Positions 53,946 through 64,000 of a stretch of DNA of 64,000 nucleotides are shown here, piece after piece. The stretch is taken from the NCBI GenBank assembly GCA_917880885.1, contig OU862917.1, positions 53,800,727-53,864,726 of the forward strand, read 5' to 3'. The position numbers and the translations under genes were made by a program. The stretch's first letter is position 1. Each line of letters starts with the position of its first letter. The notes beneath the pieces are model-generated. The model was not told the origin of the DNA. It saw only the letters and a program-made list of their open reading frames with translations, and did not search any database. This stretch comes from Limnephilus marmoratus. Taxonomy: Eukaryota; Arthropoda; Insecta; Trichoptera; Limnephilidae.

Positions 53946-54774
53946 ACGGTAATATTTTCGACCGCGATAATCTCAAATCGTATCCTTAAATGGCATGCTG
54001 GTTTTAAACATATATATTATTCTTAATTTTGTACAATATTACTTTTATTATTTTTTCTTTACTTTACGTACATATTTATGATATTACGACTTGACGATGA
54101 GAGCATTTTGTATTGGATTGATGGCCTTACTTTTATTTGGGCTTTTATCAATATGTTCCTATTATTTGTTTTTACTCTTTTATGTGTTCCGATAGCAATG
54201 AATATTCAGCTTTTAGTGGTCTAGTTAAAACAGAGGTTCCCAAACCTTTTTTCTCGTAGACTACTTTCAAAATTTTACTGGTTTCGGTGGACCCCCTGCT
54301 GTTGCTCATGTTCCCAAAACTCGTCAAAAAATGAGAAGATTAGATCTAACGATGGAAATTTGAGTCATGGCTGAGTTCCAATCCTAAATTCGAAGTAGTA
54401 AAATAAAAAGAAAAATAGTATGTTTTTTTGAGTTCTATTTATTAAAATAATATATAATTACAGACTTAATAGGATTAAAATTTAACATTAATAACGTACC
54501 GCAACTTCAACAATGCAAATCTACAATTAAAAAAATAGTCGTAATTTTAACGGGAGGGATGTACTTGATGGATTGACAGCAAATTATCAATTTTTGGCTC
54601 AGTTTTGTAAGGAATAAGCTCAAATCTCCACATTCTGTGATGTTCAATCTGCTTCTTTTTTGTTAATACTTTGTAACGACACTAAAACTTTTTTCGGCAA
54701 GACGAGGGAAACGCTATCAAAAGTTTTCTCGCAATTGCCCAGGATGTTTTTCGAGTATTTCTGCCTGCAGCCAA

Positions 54775-55250
54775 AATGTTTTTTTTTATTTTTTATTTCA
54801 CCTTCAGCTCCTCATTGGTGCTAAGCTCGAGTAGCTCCTCTTGTAATACCACATTCGCCATTTACGTTTCATCAAATGGATTTATGATCCATGGTGGTAT
54901 TTCTTCAAATCTATTTTTGAAGTCATCATGGAGGGCATTTAAATGTTCAACGTACGTCTGAATATCCACATCAAGACATTCTGCCTATGACAAGTTTGGA
55001 AACTGGGAGAATTCGCGCCGACTAATGTTTGTTTCATAAATTTCAATTTTCCAAGAAAAACCGAAAGTACACCCTTTGTTTTTATTAAATGTAGGCTATC
55101 GCCTTGTAAACTGCAAGTTAATGTCAGTAAATTTTTTGAACAAATCTGTCAAATACGCGATGTCTGCTATGAATTTCAACAGGTTTTCTTTTAAATCTGG
55201 ATCTTTACTTTCCAGAAACTCTAAAACTGTTTGGAAAAGATAGTAAAATC
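54775..55250 (-). pseudogene. hAT transposase fragment (ZBED5/SCAND3-like)
   Basis: On the minus strand LKENLLKFIADIAYLTDLFK, KFTDINLQF, later LDVDIQTYVEHLNALHDDFK and PWIINPFDETYM, VVLQEELLELSTNEELK. These correspond to the central to C-terminal part of hAT transposases of the ZBED5/SCAND3 type (HLNDLN, F..RF.D, PF, EELIDLQ). A stop after QFTRR and a shift break the frame. Confidence 0.75.
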
Positions 55251-55257
55251 ATGTTAA

Positions 55258-55970
55258 GAGCGTTTAACCAGCCAGCGGACGAAAATCCACATTTCGTCGA
55301 AAGTTGTTCTTACGATCGTGCACAATACACTACATGAGAAAGATTAATTATTCTTCGTACCAGCTTTTTTAAATTTTAACTCAATATCGAATTTATTTCA
55401 ATTCAAATTAGCTTTAATTTATACCTTCATCCAAAAATGCTGAAAGGCGTGATGATAAAACTATTAAAATAATGTACTTTTTGTAGTTATTTTTTGATTA
55501 TAAGTATTTATCATTTTTCAGTAATGTCTAAATTTAATAAGAATGTTAAAAAAATCTGAAATATATTAGTTTGTAAGTGCGCAAATAAATACACAAATGG
55601 ACCAATTTTCGTCAAAAAACACATGTACGTACATATTTTTTTATGATTTTATTGAAACTAAAATTAAAATTCTAAAACATGCGTTTGCTAGATAATGTAT
55701 TGATTTATTTTACTGCGTGATTATATTATTTGAAATGGGTGTGGTATAATACAAAATCTTTTTTAAAAATTTAACAAATCTGCCAACGACCTATGGAATA
55801 ACCTTATTATACTAAAAATTAGATTTTTTTCTCAAAATTTATTACATGCGAATGCTATATAAAATAACAATCTTTCGAAATCCATTTATAATTTTTTGTG
55901 GAAAAGAGTCAATACGTCTAAAATCTGATTTGAAAACGACATATTTCTGGTTTTCTCTGGAAATGCCCTC
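55258..55970. mobile_element. 713-bp TTAA MITE (intact copy)
   Basis: Flanked by TTAA (55254-55257, 55971-55974). Ends GAGCGTTTAACCAGCCAGCG and the complement of GAGGGCATTTCCAGAGAAAA. No coding frame. It interrupts the hAT transposase fragment. Confidence 0.9.
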
Positions 55971-56093
55971 TTAAACATGCACCTTTTGACAACCAGCGTA
56001 CTTCATTATCTAAGAGTAATCGTTGGAAGTGTTCATTATTTTTATTTCACAATAATGTGCAAATAGACGGGTATTCAACGCATTGCTTCTTAT

Positions 56094-56253
56094 TAAACGA
56101 CTTCGAAAAGGAGGAGGTTCTCAATTCGACTGTATTTTTTTTTTTATGTTTGTTACCTCAGAACTTTCGACTGGGTCAACCGATAAGCTGGTGCTTTCCG
56201 TGTGGTCCCATTTTAATTTTGTCCAGTTCTGACAATGGCATCTATGAGAAATA
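56094..56253 (+). mobile_element. LINE 3' UTR scrap (RTE-like)
   Basis: CGACTTCGAAAAGGAGGAGG followed by CAATTCGACTGTATTTTTTT matches the minus strand of 6830-7010. Confidence 0.58.
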
Positions 56254-56261
56254 TTCCACAG

Positions 56262-56426
56262 AGTATATTCCACTCTGGAACTTGCCGCAAATATACTATA
56301 TATTATTTTAAATTAATAAATTGTGAAAGAGCACAAATTAATCAAATAAAATTTATTTTCCCCGCCGGGATTCGATTCCGCGACCTTCAGTGTGCGAGTC
56401 AAGAGCCTTACCGCTGGACTACGCCG
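56262..56426 (-). mobile_element. SINE family 1, 5' half only
   Basis: Head with A and B boxes (complement of GGGATTCGATTCCGCGACC) and the start of the body; the body ends at TATTCCACTCTGGAACTTGC. Confidence 0.7.
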
Positions 56427-56714
56427 CGGCCGGCCGTCAAGTATGCCAGTAAAACTGAAAAAAAAATTTCAAGCCCGTGGACCAAAAAAAAGGAAAATTT
56501 GCATCTGTTAGGATTGCATGAGAACCGTAGCTCCTAAAGTTTTTGCCAAAAATCTGAAAATTAGAAGTTCTAATTTTCAAGTCAACGCACGAGGGACATG
56601 CTGTGCTGTGCTCGTCCACAAGAATGGATGCGGATGCATAAACATTAATTTATTTATCCCTGAAACTTGAACTTGGGTATTTTATCTACAAACTATTCCT
56701 ATTTATAAATTATA

Positions 56715-57120
56715 TTTATGTGAGGAGGAGATTACCACGCTTCAATCCTAGAGCAATTAAAGGAAGCCATCAAGGTGAAAAGAAGGGGAAAATCGACCAA
56801 AGGTGTTCTCCTTCTGCAAGACAACTCGCCTGCTCATAAGAGCCATGTTGCGATGGCTGCCCTGCAGAAGGTGGCCTTCAAAATTTTGTCATACCCACTG
56901 TACAGTCCTGACCTGGCTCCCAGTGATTATTATCCATTTCCAAACTTGAAAAAAGAACTTTGTGGGAAAAAGTTTTCAAGAGATGAAGAAGTGAAGGATG
57001 CAATTTCGGCGTATTTTTCAGACAAAGACAAATCTTTATCTTTTAAGGGTATACATAAGTTGATTGAAAGATCCGAAAAATGTATTAGGGTAGCAGGTAA
57101 ATGTATTAAAAAGGAAAAAA
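56715..57120 (+). pseudogene. mariner transposase C-terminal fragment
   Basis: Encodes HASILEQLKEAIKVKRRGK, LLLQDNSPAHKSHVAMAALQ (second catalytic Asp), YPLYSPDLAPSDYYPFPNLK (third Asp in the D34D spacing) and GKKFSRDEEVKDAISAYFSD. The DNSPAH to SPDLAPSDY spacing is that of mariner elements. The N-terminal helix-turn-helix and first Asp are missing. Confidence 0.85.
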
Positions 57121-57182
57121 AAAATGGATTTTTATTTCCACTCCTTACCCTCCATTCCGTGAACTTAAAAACCCACCCTCGT

Positions 57183-58575
57183 AGATGGATTTGTTAATAA
57201 TGCTCTCACCAAATTTTTTAAAGAAGTTCGAAAAATTGACGGAGATGAAGCATTTTATGTGAAACCGTTTGAAACAGTTTGTATGTTGAATTATCCTTCA
57301 GCAAAACTTTGGATGCGTTTTTTCCAAACTTTTTTAAAGCGTTTTTCAACCTGGTTGACAACATATTAAAAAACTGTACATTCGATTTGCATGCACCCAG
57401 GGCCGGATCTACGAAATCTGGCGCCCTGTGCAGTAGGTACCGATGGCGCCCCCCCCCCCCTACATTTTTATTTTGATTAAAAATTCGTTCACCCCAATTT
57501 TTTATTTTATTTTTATTTAATTATTATTTTTTTACACTAATTTATCAAATAAAATCAAGACATATAAAGGGTGTAACTTTTCCAAGTGACCTGGCGGTAG
57601 CTATCACACTCGTTTTTTTTAAAGAGAGGATCGCCAGGAGCCCTATACTCTCTGAATCTATTGGGTAAACATAAATTATGGTGCTATTTTAATTATTTTA
57701 GGAAAAACTCTTTGCAAGTTATGCTTTAAAATAATACAACGAATTGTTTGTTTGTGCCCATACCATGATTTAAAATATAGGTTACGAGACAATGCTGGTG
57801 GTTTCGCTGAACTAGGTCCATTATACATTCTTGAGATTTACTGCGTTTATGTACCTATATACCCAACGCGAATATTAGAAAAAGCAAATACCTTCTCATG
57901 GCAACGTACAACACAAGAATAGCATCTACTAGCTTCTGACAGACAGTCCCGATGAGAGACAATGAGCAGTGATAATAAGAATATAACCTCAAATTTGTAC
58001 CTTGCATTTCCCGTGTTGAGCGAACGAACACTAAACACTGACGTATGGTATCAACGGCTTACGAACAAAAATACCGCGCTGTGATTGGTTATTGAATTTG
58101 GATCGCACCTATTCGTCGTAAAACACGGTAAAAGATATATGGAAAAATAGATCTTACGTTTAAACTAAATATATGGAATTTGTAAAAAAAATCTGTAACT
58201 GACTATAAATTCGTAAGCCGTTGATACCAACCAGATGCGTGCGCATTCTGTTTCTTTGGAAAGTGTTGCTAGAGCGTAATAATTATTTCTTACTATGGGT
58301 AATTTTTAAAAGATTCAGGGATTATTATAACTAAATTTTAATACAATATTTATTTTCTCACGGCGCCCCTTCGGAGTTGGCGCCAGGTTTTTGCACGTTT
58401 TTGAACGTATGGCAGATCCGGCGCTGCATGCACCAAGTCTTAAACTGTTCGAAAATACAGTGTATATTTTGATATCTTGTTCAACTAAAAACTTTTTAAA
58501 GTTTCAATACGACCATTTTTCACCGAAATACAAGTCTGTCAAAAATCACCGAATTTGGATTTTTTTTGCTCCCTT
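57183..58575. mobile_element. hAT-like foldback fragment (copy D), split by a hAT element
   Basis: 57183-57397 matches one arm (GTTAATAATGCTCTCACCAA, TTATCCTTCAGCAAAAC); after the inserted hAT element, 58435-58575 continues (AAGTCTTAAACTGTTCGAAA). The outer termini were not found. Confidence 0.68.
57398..58426. mobile_element. hAT element, 1029 bp, perfect 8-bp duplication
   Basis: Ends CAGGGCCGGATCTACG and the complement of CAGCGCCGGATCTGCC, flanked by identical CATGCACC (57390-57397, 58427-58434). GGCGCCC words occur near both ends. No transposase frame of useful length remains. Confidence 0.92.
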
Positions 58576-58789
58576 TATTTTTTTGAGTAGTGTCTTATCT
58601 GCCTACATTGATAGGTAAAGCCAAACCAACATTTTGTTCTTTACTATCGAAACCGGATAAATTTTCGTGGACCCCCACTTACAACTTGTGGACCCCCATT
58701 TTTTTATCACGCCAACGTAGACCCCCGTCGAGTCTCCCGTGGACTCCTGGGGGTCCACCTGGACCACTTTGGCAAACACTGATTTAAAA

Positions 58790-59373
58790 GAATATATTAA
58801 TTTCAAAGCGTTAATTATCCCTCATTGAAGTGAAAAAGGATATTGCAACGGTTTTTTTTTTCCTATTTAATTCGATATGGTTTCAGCGCTCTTTCAATGA
58901 AATTTATAGGTTGAAAAATTAAAACAGATGGAGCAAGCAAAATAGTGACTTGCCATATCTCAAAGCACCATAGCTCATAATGTAAATGCCATATGAAAGT
59001 AGTTTAGTTTCTAGGCAGAATGACGCCTGATTCGAGAATTATTTCTGCTTTGTATGGATTTTTAGTGTTGCGTTCACACAATTATTAATAAGTTGGCCAA
59101 CATAAACAACAATTGTTTGTTTTGTTGTTCTCTTTTTGCTAAATCGTCAATACAAGAACAGCAGTAACATCTTTTCCGCATTATGGAGCTAGCACACTTG
59201 GAGATGCTTTGTAGAGGGTCAGTAATAAGTCTCGTATACTTACATAATAATAAATTATATTACAACTATCTACGAATATAAAAAAAGGTGAATCAAATAT
59301 TAGAAAACCTGTACATACAGGCTTACGTATATATATGTACACAAACATATACTATACACACTGTACAAGGTGT
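58790..59373. other. no gene recognised
   Basis: AT-rich spacer without a family-like frame. Confidence 0.45.
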
Positions 59374-59716
59374 GAAGGGACGTACTTGACTTACTTTAAC
59401 CAGTGATTCCTGACATTATTTGGAGTAAAAAATGTGAACGAAATTTTTGATGACTTTTTTTTTCAAAAATTTTTTCTTCATAATCAAACAATTTTTTTTT
59501 TCTTCCGCATGTCTTTACTGGTGACTCAGCCGAGTAACCGACCAACCCCTTACTCCACCTCCAACTGTCCAACACCTATAATTTTTTTTATGTTTTTGTA
59601 GAAAAAAAAACATCAAAAATGTCACCGGAGACCAAAATTTCATTTACATTTTTACTCCAAATAATGTCAGGAATCACTGGTTAAAGTAAGTTAAGTACGT
59701 CATTTAACACCCTTTA
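59374..59716. mobile_element. inverted-repeat MITE
   Basis: Arms of about 75 bases share TTTAACCAGTGATTCCTGAC and its reverse, ends AAGGTGTGAAGGG and CACCCTT. TA-type flanks are possible. A T-rich centre separates the arms. Confidence 0.82.
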
Positions 59717-60267
59717 TATGTATATACGTACGTGTGCACACTCTACACATATATATAAGTATATGCATACATGCACATATACACAAACGCACATACATAT
59801 AGGTACATTTACACACATATTATAGTCCTAAGTGAGGAGATAGTCAGGGATATATAAGTTCATTCTGAATGTAGTAATTGAATTTGAAAATACATCCAAG
59901 TCTTCATGTTTGCTGCATTTATATAATTGAGTCATTCTTGAGGTTGGTTTGAAAAAACTTATATTAATACGGTAAATAACGATTCAAAAGGTTTCAAGGT
60001 TGTATTGAAATATTGACGTAGGGTTTTATCGATCGTCCGTGCTAGACCACCAGGACGGGAAGGAGTGAGGACTGGAGGCGAATGGAGAGGGACCACAGTC
60101 AGTGGACAACATTTGTAGAGGAGGTCAAATCCCTCCCTGGGATGGATTGAACGATGACGTTGATGAGGCCGAAGTAACCTTAGTAATGGAACAAAAGTTT
60201 AACACTATGCAATAAGTAGGGTGTGGTGGGTACCTCTTACCTGACTAACCACTAGCACCGGGAGCAA
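59717..60267. other. ATAC/ACAT microsatellite and an unrecognised segment
   Basis: 59720-59830 is rich in TATACGTACG, ACATATACACA and similar words. 60030-60180 (GGACGGGAAGGAGTGAGGAC) may be the worn 3' end of a LINE, but I could not confirm a frame. Confidence 0.4.
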
Positions 60268-60269
60268 TA

Positions 60270-61727
60270 GGCCACTTGCATGGATTTCATAACGACTTGG
60301 AAAAAATTCTGTGAATAGATTTTTTACTAAGATTACGAAAATAAATCCATTATTTGGGCTCGTGACGTCACTACATGAAAATGTCCCGTCTCCGAAAATG
60401 TTCCTATTAATTTTGTAAATTTCCACACTGATTTTTTTTTTTTATATGGCAACACTTTGATTTCAGGCGGATTTTTGAATTTGACATTTAAGAGCGTTTA
60501 ACCAGCCAGCGGACGAAAATCCACATTTCGTCGAAAGTTGTTCTTCCGATCGTGCAGGGCGGTTACAATGAGAAAGATTGATTTTTCTCCGTACCAGCTT
60601 TTTAAAATTATAACTCAATATCGAATTTATTTCAATCCAAATTAGCTTTAATTTATACCTTCATCCAAAAATGCTGAAAGGCGTGATGATAAAACTATTA
60701 AAATAGTGTACTTTTTGTAGTAATTTTTTGATTATAAGTGTTTATTATTTTTCAATAATGTCTAAATTTAATAAGAATGTTAAAAAAATCTGAAATATAT
60801 TAGTTTGTAAGTGCGCAAATAAATACACAAATGGACCAATTTTCGTCAAGAAACACATGTACGTACATATTTTTTAATGATTTTATTGAAACTAAAATTA
60901 AAATTCTAATACATAACTTTGCTAGATAATGTATTGATTTATTTTACTGCATGATTACATTATTTGAAATGGGTGTGGTATAATACAAAAACTTTTTTGA
61001 AAATTTAACAAATCTGCCAACGACCTATGGAAAAACCTTATTATACTAAAAATTTTAAAAAATTCTAAAAATTTATTACATAACTATGATAGATAAAAGA
61101 ACAATCTTTCGAAATCCATTTATAATTTTTTGTGGAAAAGAGTCAATACGTCTAAAAACTTTTTTGAAAATGACGTATTTCCGGCTTTCTCTGGTAATGC
61201 CCTCTTAACGTTCACTAGATTTATTGTCTGTTCTCTGCGAACTTATCATTTGGTTTGAGTTTTCGACAGATGTTATGAAGAGAACCCCGTACATTTTATG
61301 CTGTCTGTACGTGTTTTAGAGGTATAGTGGTAATGGTGTTGATTTTAACAAAATCAAATTTTATAATGTTCTTATTATTATTATAATTTACAAGTACAAG
61401 TATATTACATTGGATTTAGTAATATAGACGTTGAACATTATAATGATTTATGATCAATAAGATGGATTAAGGAAATAAATATTTATGAGATGTAATATTT
61501 TCGCTATGCCTCGTTATTTTCCTGTGATTCTCTTCTATGTAATTATAGTTTTTTCGCACCCATAAAATTATGTCCCGTCTTTCCGGTTTATAAAAATGGT
61601 CTGATTTTTCGGATTGAAATGTTAAAAAAATCGCCAGGTTTCAAAAATACGATTAAAAAAAATACAGAATATCTTAGAATATTTGCCTAAACCGGAAAAA
61701 AAATTAAAAAATGTGATGCAAGTGGCC
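60270..61727. mobile_element. TA-flanked element with GGCCACTTGCAT ends, holding a TTAA MITE
   Basis: GGCCACTTGCAT at the left and ATGCAAGTGGCC at the right form a 12-bp inverted repeat with TA outside each (60268-60269, 61728-61729). Removing the nested MITE leaves about 740 bp with no coding frame. Confidence 0.55.
60492..61204. mobile_element. 713-bp TTAA MITE (intact copy)
   Basis: Flanked by TTAA (60488-60491, 61205-61208). Same length and orientation as 55258-55970 and nearly identical in sequence. Confidence 0.92.
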
Positions 61728-61944
61728 TATTCATTCCTAACCACAGTTTTTGATATTGAATAGGTACACCAAGCGCCATCGGGTTTTTACGTTATGAGTT
61801 TGTTTAAATATAAAATGATATAGATATTTATGTAGTACAAAGTTTAGTTACAATAAAATAGAATGAAAATGATGTATCATGAATATAAAACAACAACAAA
61901 CGTTAATAAAACGTTAGTATGTATGAATAATGAGTTAATGATGA

Positions 61945-62697
61945 ATGTAAGTCTAAAGTCGTGGTGTTTGAAAGAGAGAGTACGAAAACAGTGTGCAATA
62001 CTGTTGTGAATGATGAATACTTTTAGCAGGTGGATGAGTTTGTGTACCTGGGTAGTATGTTTACGAGAGATAGGAAGGCTGATAGAGATATTGAAAGAAG
62101 GGTAAATGCAGGTAACTCCATTAATGGAGGACTGATTGCCGTTGGCGCTAATAAAAAACTGTCAAAAGAAGCGAAGCTAGCAGTCCACAATGGATTCCTG
62201 GTACCTACCCTGATGTATTTCAGTGAGGCATAGAACTGGCAGAGGAAGGATGAAAGTTAACTGAATGCTGTTGAAATGAAATCCCTCAGGCGAATGTGTG
62301 TAAAACCATGTATGATCGTGTGAGAAATGTGGATATCAGCAAAAAATGTAAGGCTGATGTAAGCATACTGAGTAAGATTAAGAAAGGGACCCTCAGATGG
62401 TTTGGGCATGTTGAGCGAATGAAAGAAGAAAATAGTGTGAGAAGAATATATGACGCAAATGTGAATGGAAGAAGAAGTCGGGGACGATCGAGAAAGTCAT
62501 GGCACGATCAAGTGAATCAGATACTTGAGTCGGGCCATGTCAAAAGTCAGAATAATAAAACAGTTTGTTTGAGACGATGTACGAATGTGAGTGAGGCAAA
62601 GACTGTGTGCCAAGACCGGGTTGTTTGGCGGTCCGTCCTCTCTGTCTACCCCTGCGGAGAAACGGAGTGATGGTTAGTTTTTATGTTAGTTTTAATT
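61945..62697 (+). pseudogene. LINE family R, RT C terminus and 3' end
   Basis: Encodes SKVVVFERES, VDEFVYLGSMFTRDRKADRD, RRVNAGNSINGGLIAVGANK, KLAVHNGFLVPTLMYFSEA, then after stops TLRWFGHVERMKEENSVRRI, GRRSRGRSRKSWHDQVNQIL and WRSVLSVYPCGETE. The element ends in TTAGTTTTTATGTTAG, related to the TTAG tail at 46195. This type is common in Lepidoptera; RT catalytic motifs lie upstream and are missing. Confidence 0.83.
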
Positions 62698-63718
62698 TCA
62701 TGCAGTGATCTGCAATTATGTATTAAACTCTTACAAGAAGATTACATTGAACTTTTGAAATGGTCTCATGACTCTGGTTTAATTATAAATGCAAAAAAAA
62801 CTAAATTGATACACATTAGATCACCCAATGCTAAGGCAAATATTATTACACCTGAAATTAAAACACACACTTCAGATTGCTTCAGAGTGCACATGTGAAA
62901 ATATTGAACTGGTTAAAGAATATGTTTATTTAGGAGTTATTATTGACTGTTTTTTCAAATGGGATTCACAAATAAATAAAGTCTGTGAACGACTCAGATC
63001 TATTGTTAGCAGATTATATAAATTAAAATTCTATGTTCCAATATGCACACTTCGAATAATTTATTTATCATTAGCTGAATCTATTATAAGGTATGGAATT
63101 ACAGCCTGGGGACTTTCCTGTAACACAAATGTAAATCATGTTCAATCGGTTCAAAAATCATTAGTTAAATTATTAGCGCATAAAAGTTTATACGAACAAA
63201 GACATAATGTTCCGTACTTTTACCAGAATCTCAAAATTCTCTCAGTAAGAGCAATTCTGTGGTATAAAATTATATCTCAGCATATGAATAGCCCTATATA
63301 CATACATAAATTGGATCACATTTACAATACCCGTTTTACGCTAAATGAAGGACTAATTGTACCTAAGCACTTGAACAAATATGGACAAAGAACGCTGGAC
63401 TACATGATACCAAATTTATTGAATATGTTACCTGCTGAAATAAAAAAATGTACAAATGGTAAAACAAATATTATGTTGAAGAATTGGCTCGCCGAAAGAA
63501 AAAATTTGTATTAGACAGTAGCACAAAAATTGTAACTGCAAAATAAAGTAAAATATGTTTATTTAAATCCTCAAAGTAAAAGCACCCATTGAAAAACTAC
63601 TAAAAAGTAGTTTATTGGGACTTTTCTTTTTCTGTAAAAATTTTTATTTTTCCAGTCATATTGTATTTACCTTGTCTTTATTATTACAAATAAAAAAAAA
63701 AATAAATAAAAAAAAAAA
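62698..63718 (+). pseudogene. LINE family S, RT C terminus and 3' end
   Basis: Starts with LQLCIKLLQEDYIELLKWSH and LIINAKKTKLIHIRSPNAK, then a frameshift near 62840, then a 228-codon open frame to 63514: ELVKEYVYLGVIIDCFFKWD, LYKLKFYVPICTLRIIYLSL, AESIIRYGITAWGLSCNTN, MIPNLLNMLPAEIKKC, ending LKNWLAERKNLY. A 3' UTR and A-rich tail with TAAA units (63690-63718) follow. It joins family R directly, so it inserted next to or into that LINE's tail. Confidence 0.85.
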
Positions 63719-64000
63719 GTTAACGTTAATAAAAGATAACTAAAAAGCTAAGTTTGGTGAACTCTTTATTCCTCCGATTAGCAATACAATTCTGATGATC
63801 GGCGTTTTGCGCATCGGTTTTTTTTCCATACATCGCATCGGTTCATCAGAGATTACAAACCTTGTTTATTATAGTGTTAAATTTACGATGAACATCTAAC
63901 TGGACTTAGGTCCGTTCTAAAGGAAACTCGTTCACCGAGAAATTTGAACGATAGGTATTTTACCAAACTGTTGCTGTCACTGTCACTCTTACTCACTGGA
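63719..64000. other. no feature recognised
   Basis: GATCGGCGTTTTGCGCATCG and CATCGCATCGGTTCATCAGA are short internal repeats; nothing else is seen. Confidence 0.4.

Larger units (their letters stand above)
54231..58781 (-). mobile_element. hAT element with multiple nested insertions
   Basis: Ends CAGAGGTTCCCAAACC and the complement of CAGTGTTTGCCAAAGTGG, flanked by AGTTAAAA and ATTTAAAA (7 of 8 match). Minus-strand pieces of a hAT transposase lie at 54775-55250. Inserted within are a 713-bp TTAA MITE, a LINE 3' scrap, a SINE fragment, a mariner fragment, a foldback arm pair and another hAT element. Confidence 0.75.

Noticed and set aside
59740..59830. Possible regulatory repeat array
   Set aside because: Simple ATAC/ACAT microsatellite next to a MITE; nothing further supports function.
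1..64000. CRISPR arrays, bacterial operons or plasmid functions
   Set aside because: No regularly spaced direct repeats, no prokaryotic gene layout; all evidence is for an insect nuclear genome.

Overview
The window reads as nuclear DNA of an insect, most likely a moth or butterfly. It is AT-rich and intron-rich. It is dense in non-LTR retrotransposons, tRNA-derived SINEs, hAT-, piggyBac-, Harbinger- and mariner-type elements, MITEs, Helitron-like repeats ending in CTAG, and one Penelope-like element. Nothing bacterial is seen (no operons, no Shine-Dalgarno sites). The Lepidoptera assignment is an inference from the repeat types.

One host gene is clear: the 5' part of an aldehyde oxidase (molybdo-flavoenzyme) gene on the minus strand. 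Its three exons, 25494-25536, 5518-5687 and 593-753, join in frame and carry all four Cys ligands of the N-terminal [2Fe-2S] cluster plus the first Cys pair of the second cluster. The rest of the gene lies beyond base 1. Intron 1 is about 19.8 kb and full of transposons. A separate exon-like open frame of unknown function (8901-9080) lies inside it on the same strand; it cannot be an aldehyde oxidase exon because it would bring in a stop codon at once.

Layout. 1-5 kb: aldehyde oxidase exon 3, a LINE with an intact FP-type ORF1 and broken RT, an LTR-like insertion and a TTAA-flanked element. 5-25.5 kb: aldehyde oxidase exon 2 and intron 1, with a piggyBac-like element (7166-8158), SINEs, small hAT and Harbinger MITEs, a Helitron-like element, a 681-bp hAT element carrying pieces of two LINEs (18874-19554), and a 1978-bp TIR element with an unclassified protein (20205-22182). 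26-32 kb: jockey-type LINEs, a long palindrome, and a pogo-like coding relic split by the LTR-like repeat. 32.6-34.2 kb: a Penelope-like element with RT and GIY-YIG endonuclease, flanked by inverted repeats that contain hammerhead-ribozyme-like cores. 35-46 kb: foldback elements, an I-type LINE with RNase H, SINEs and long stretches with no recognised feature. 46.5-50.5 kb: a four-level nest (foldback > TTAA MITE > hAT > LINE) resolved by target-site duplications and length arithmetic. 50.9-54 kb: LINE, Helitron and an element with MADF-type coding. 54.2-58.8 kb: a hAT element carrying a second nest. 59-64 kb: further MITEs and two LINE 3' ends.

Apart from the aldehyde oxidase gene and the unknown exon, all coding potential seen here is transposon-derived and mostly broken.
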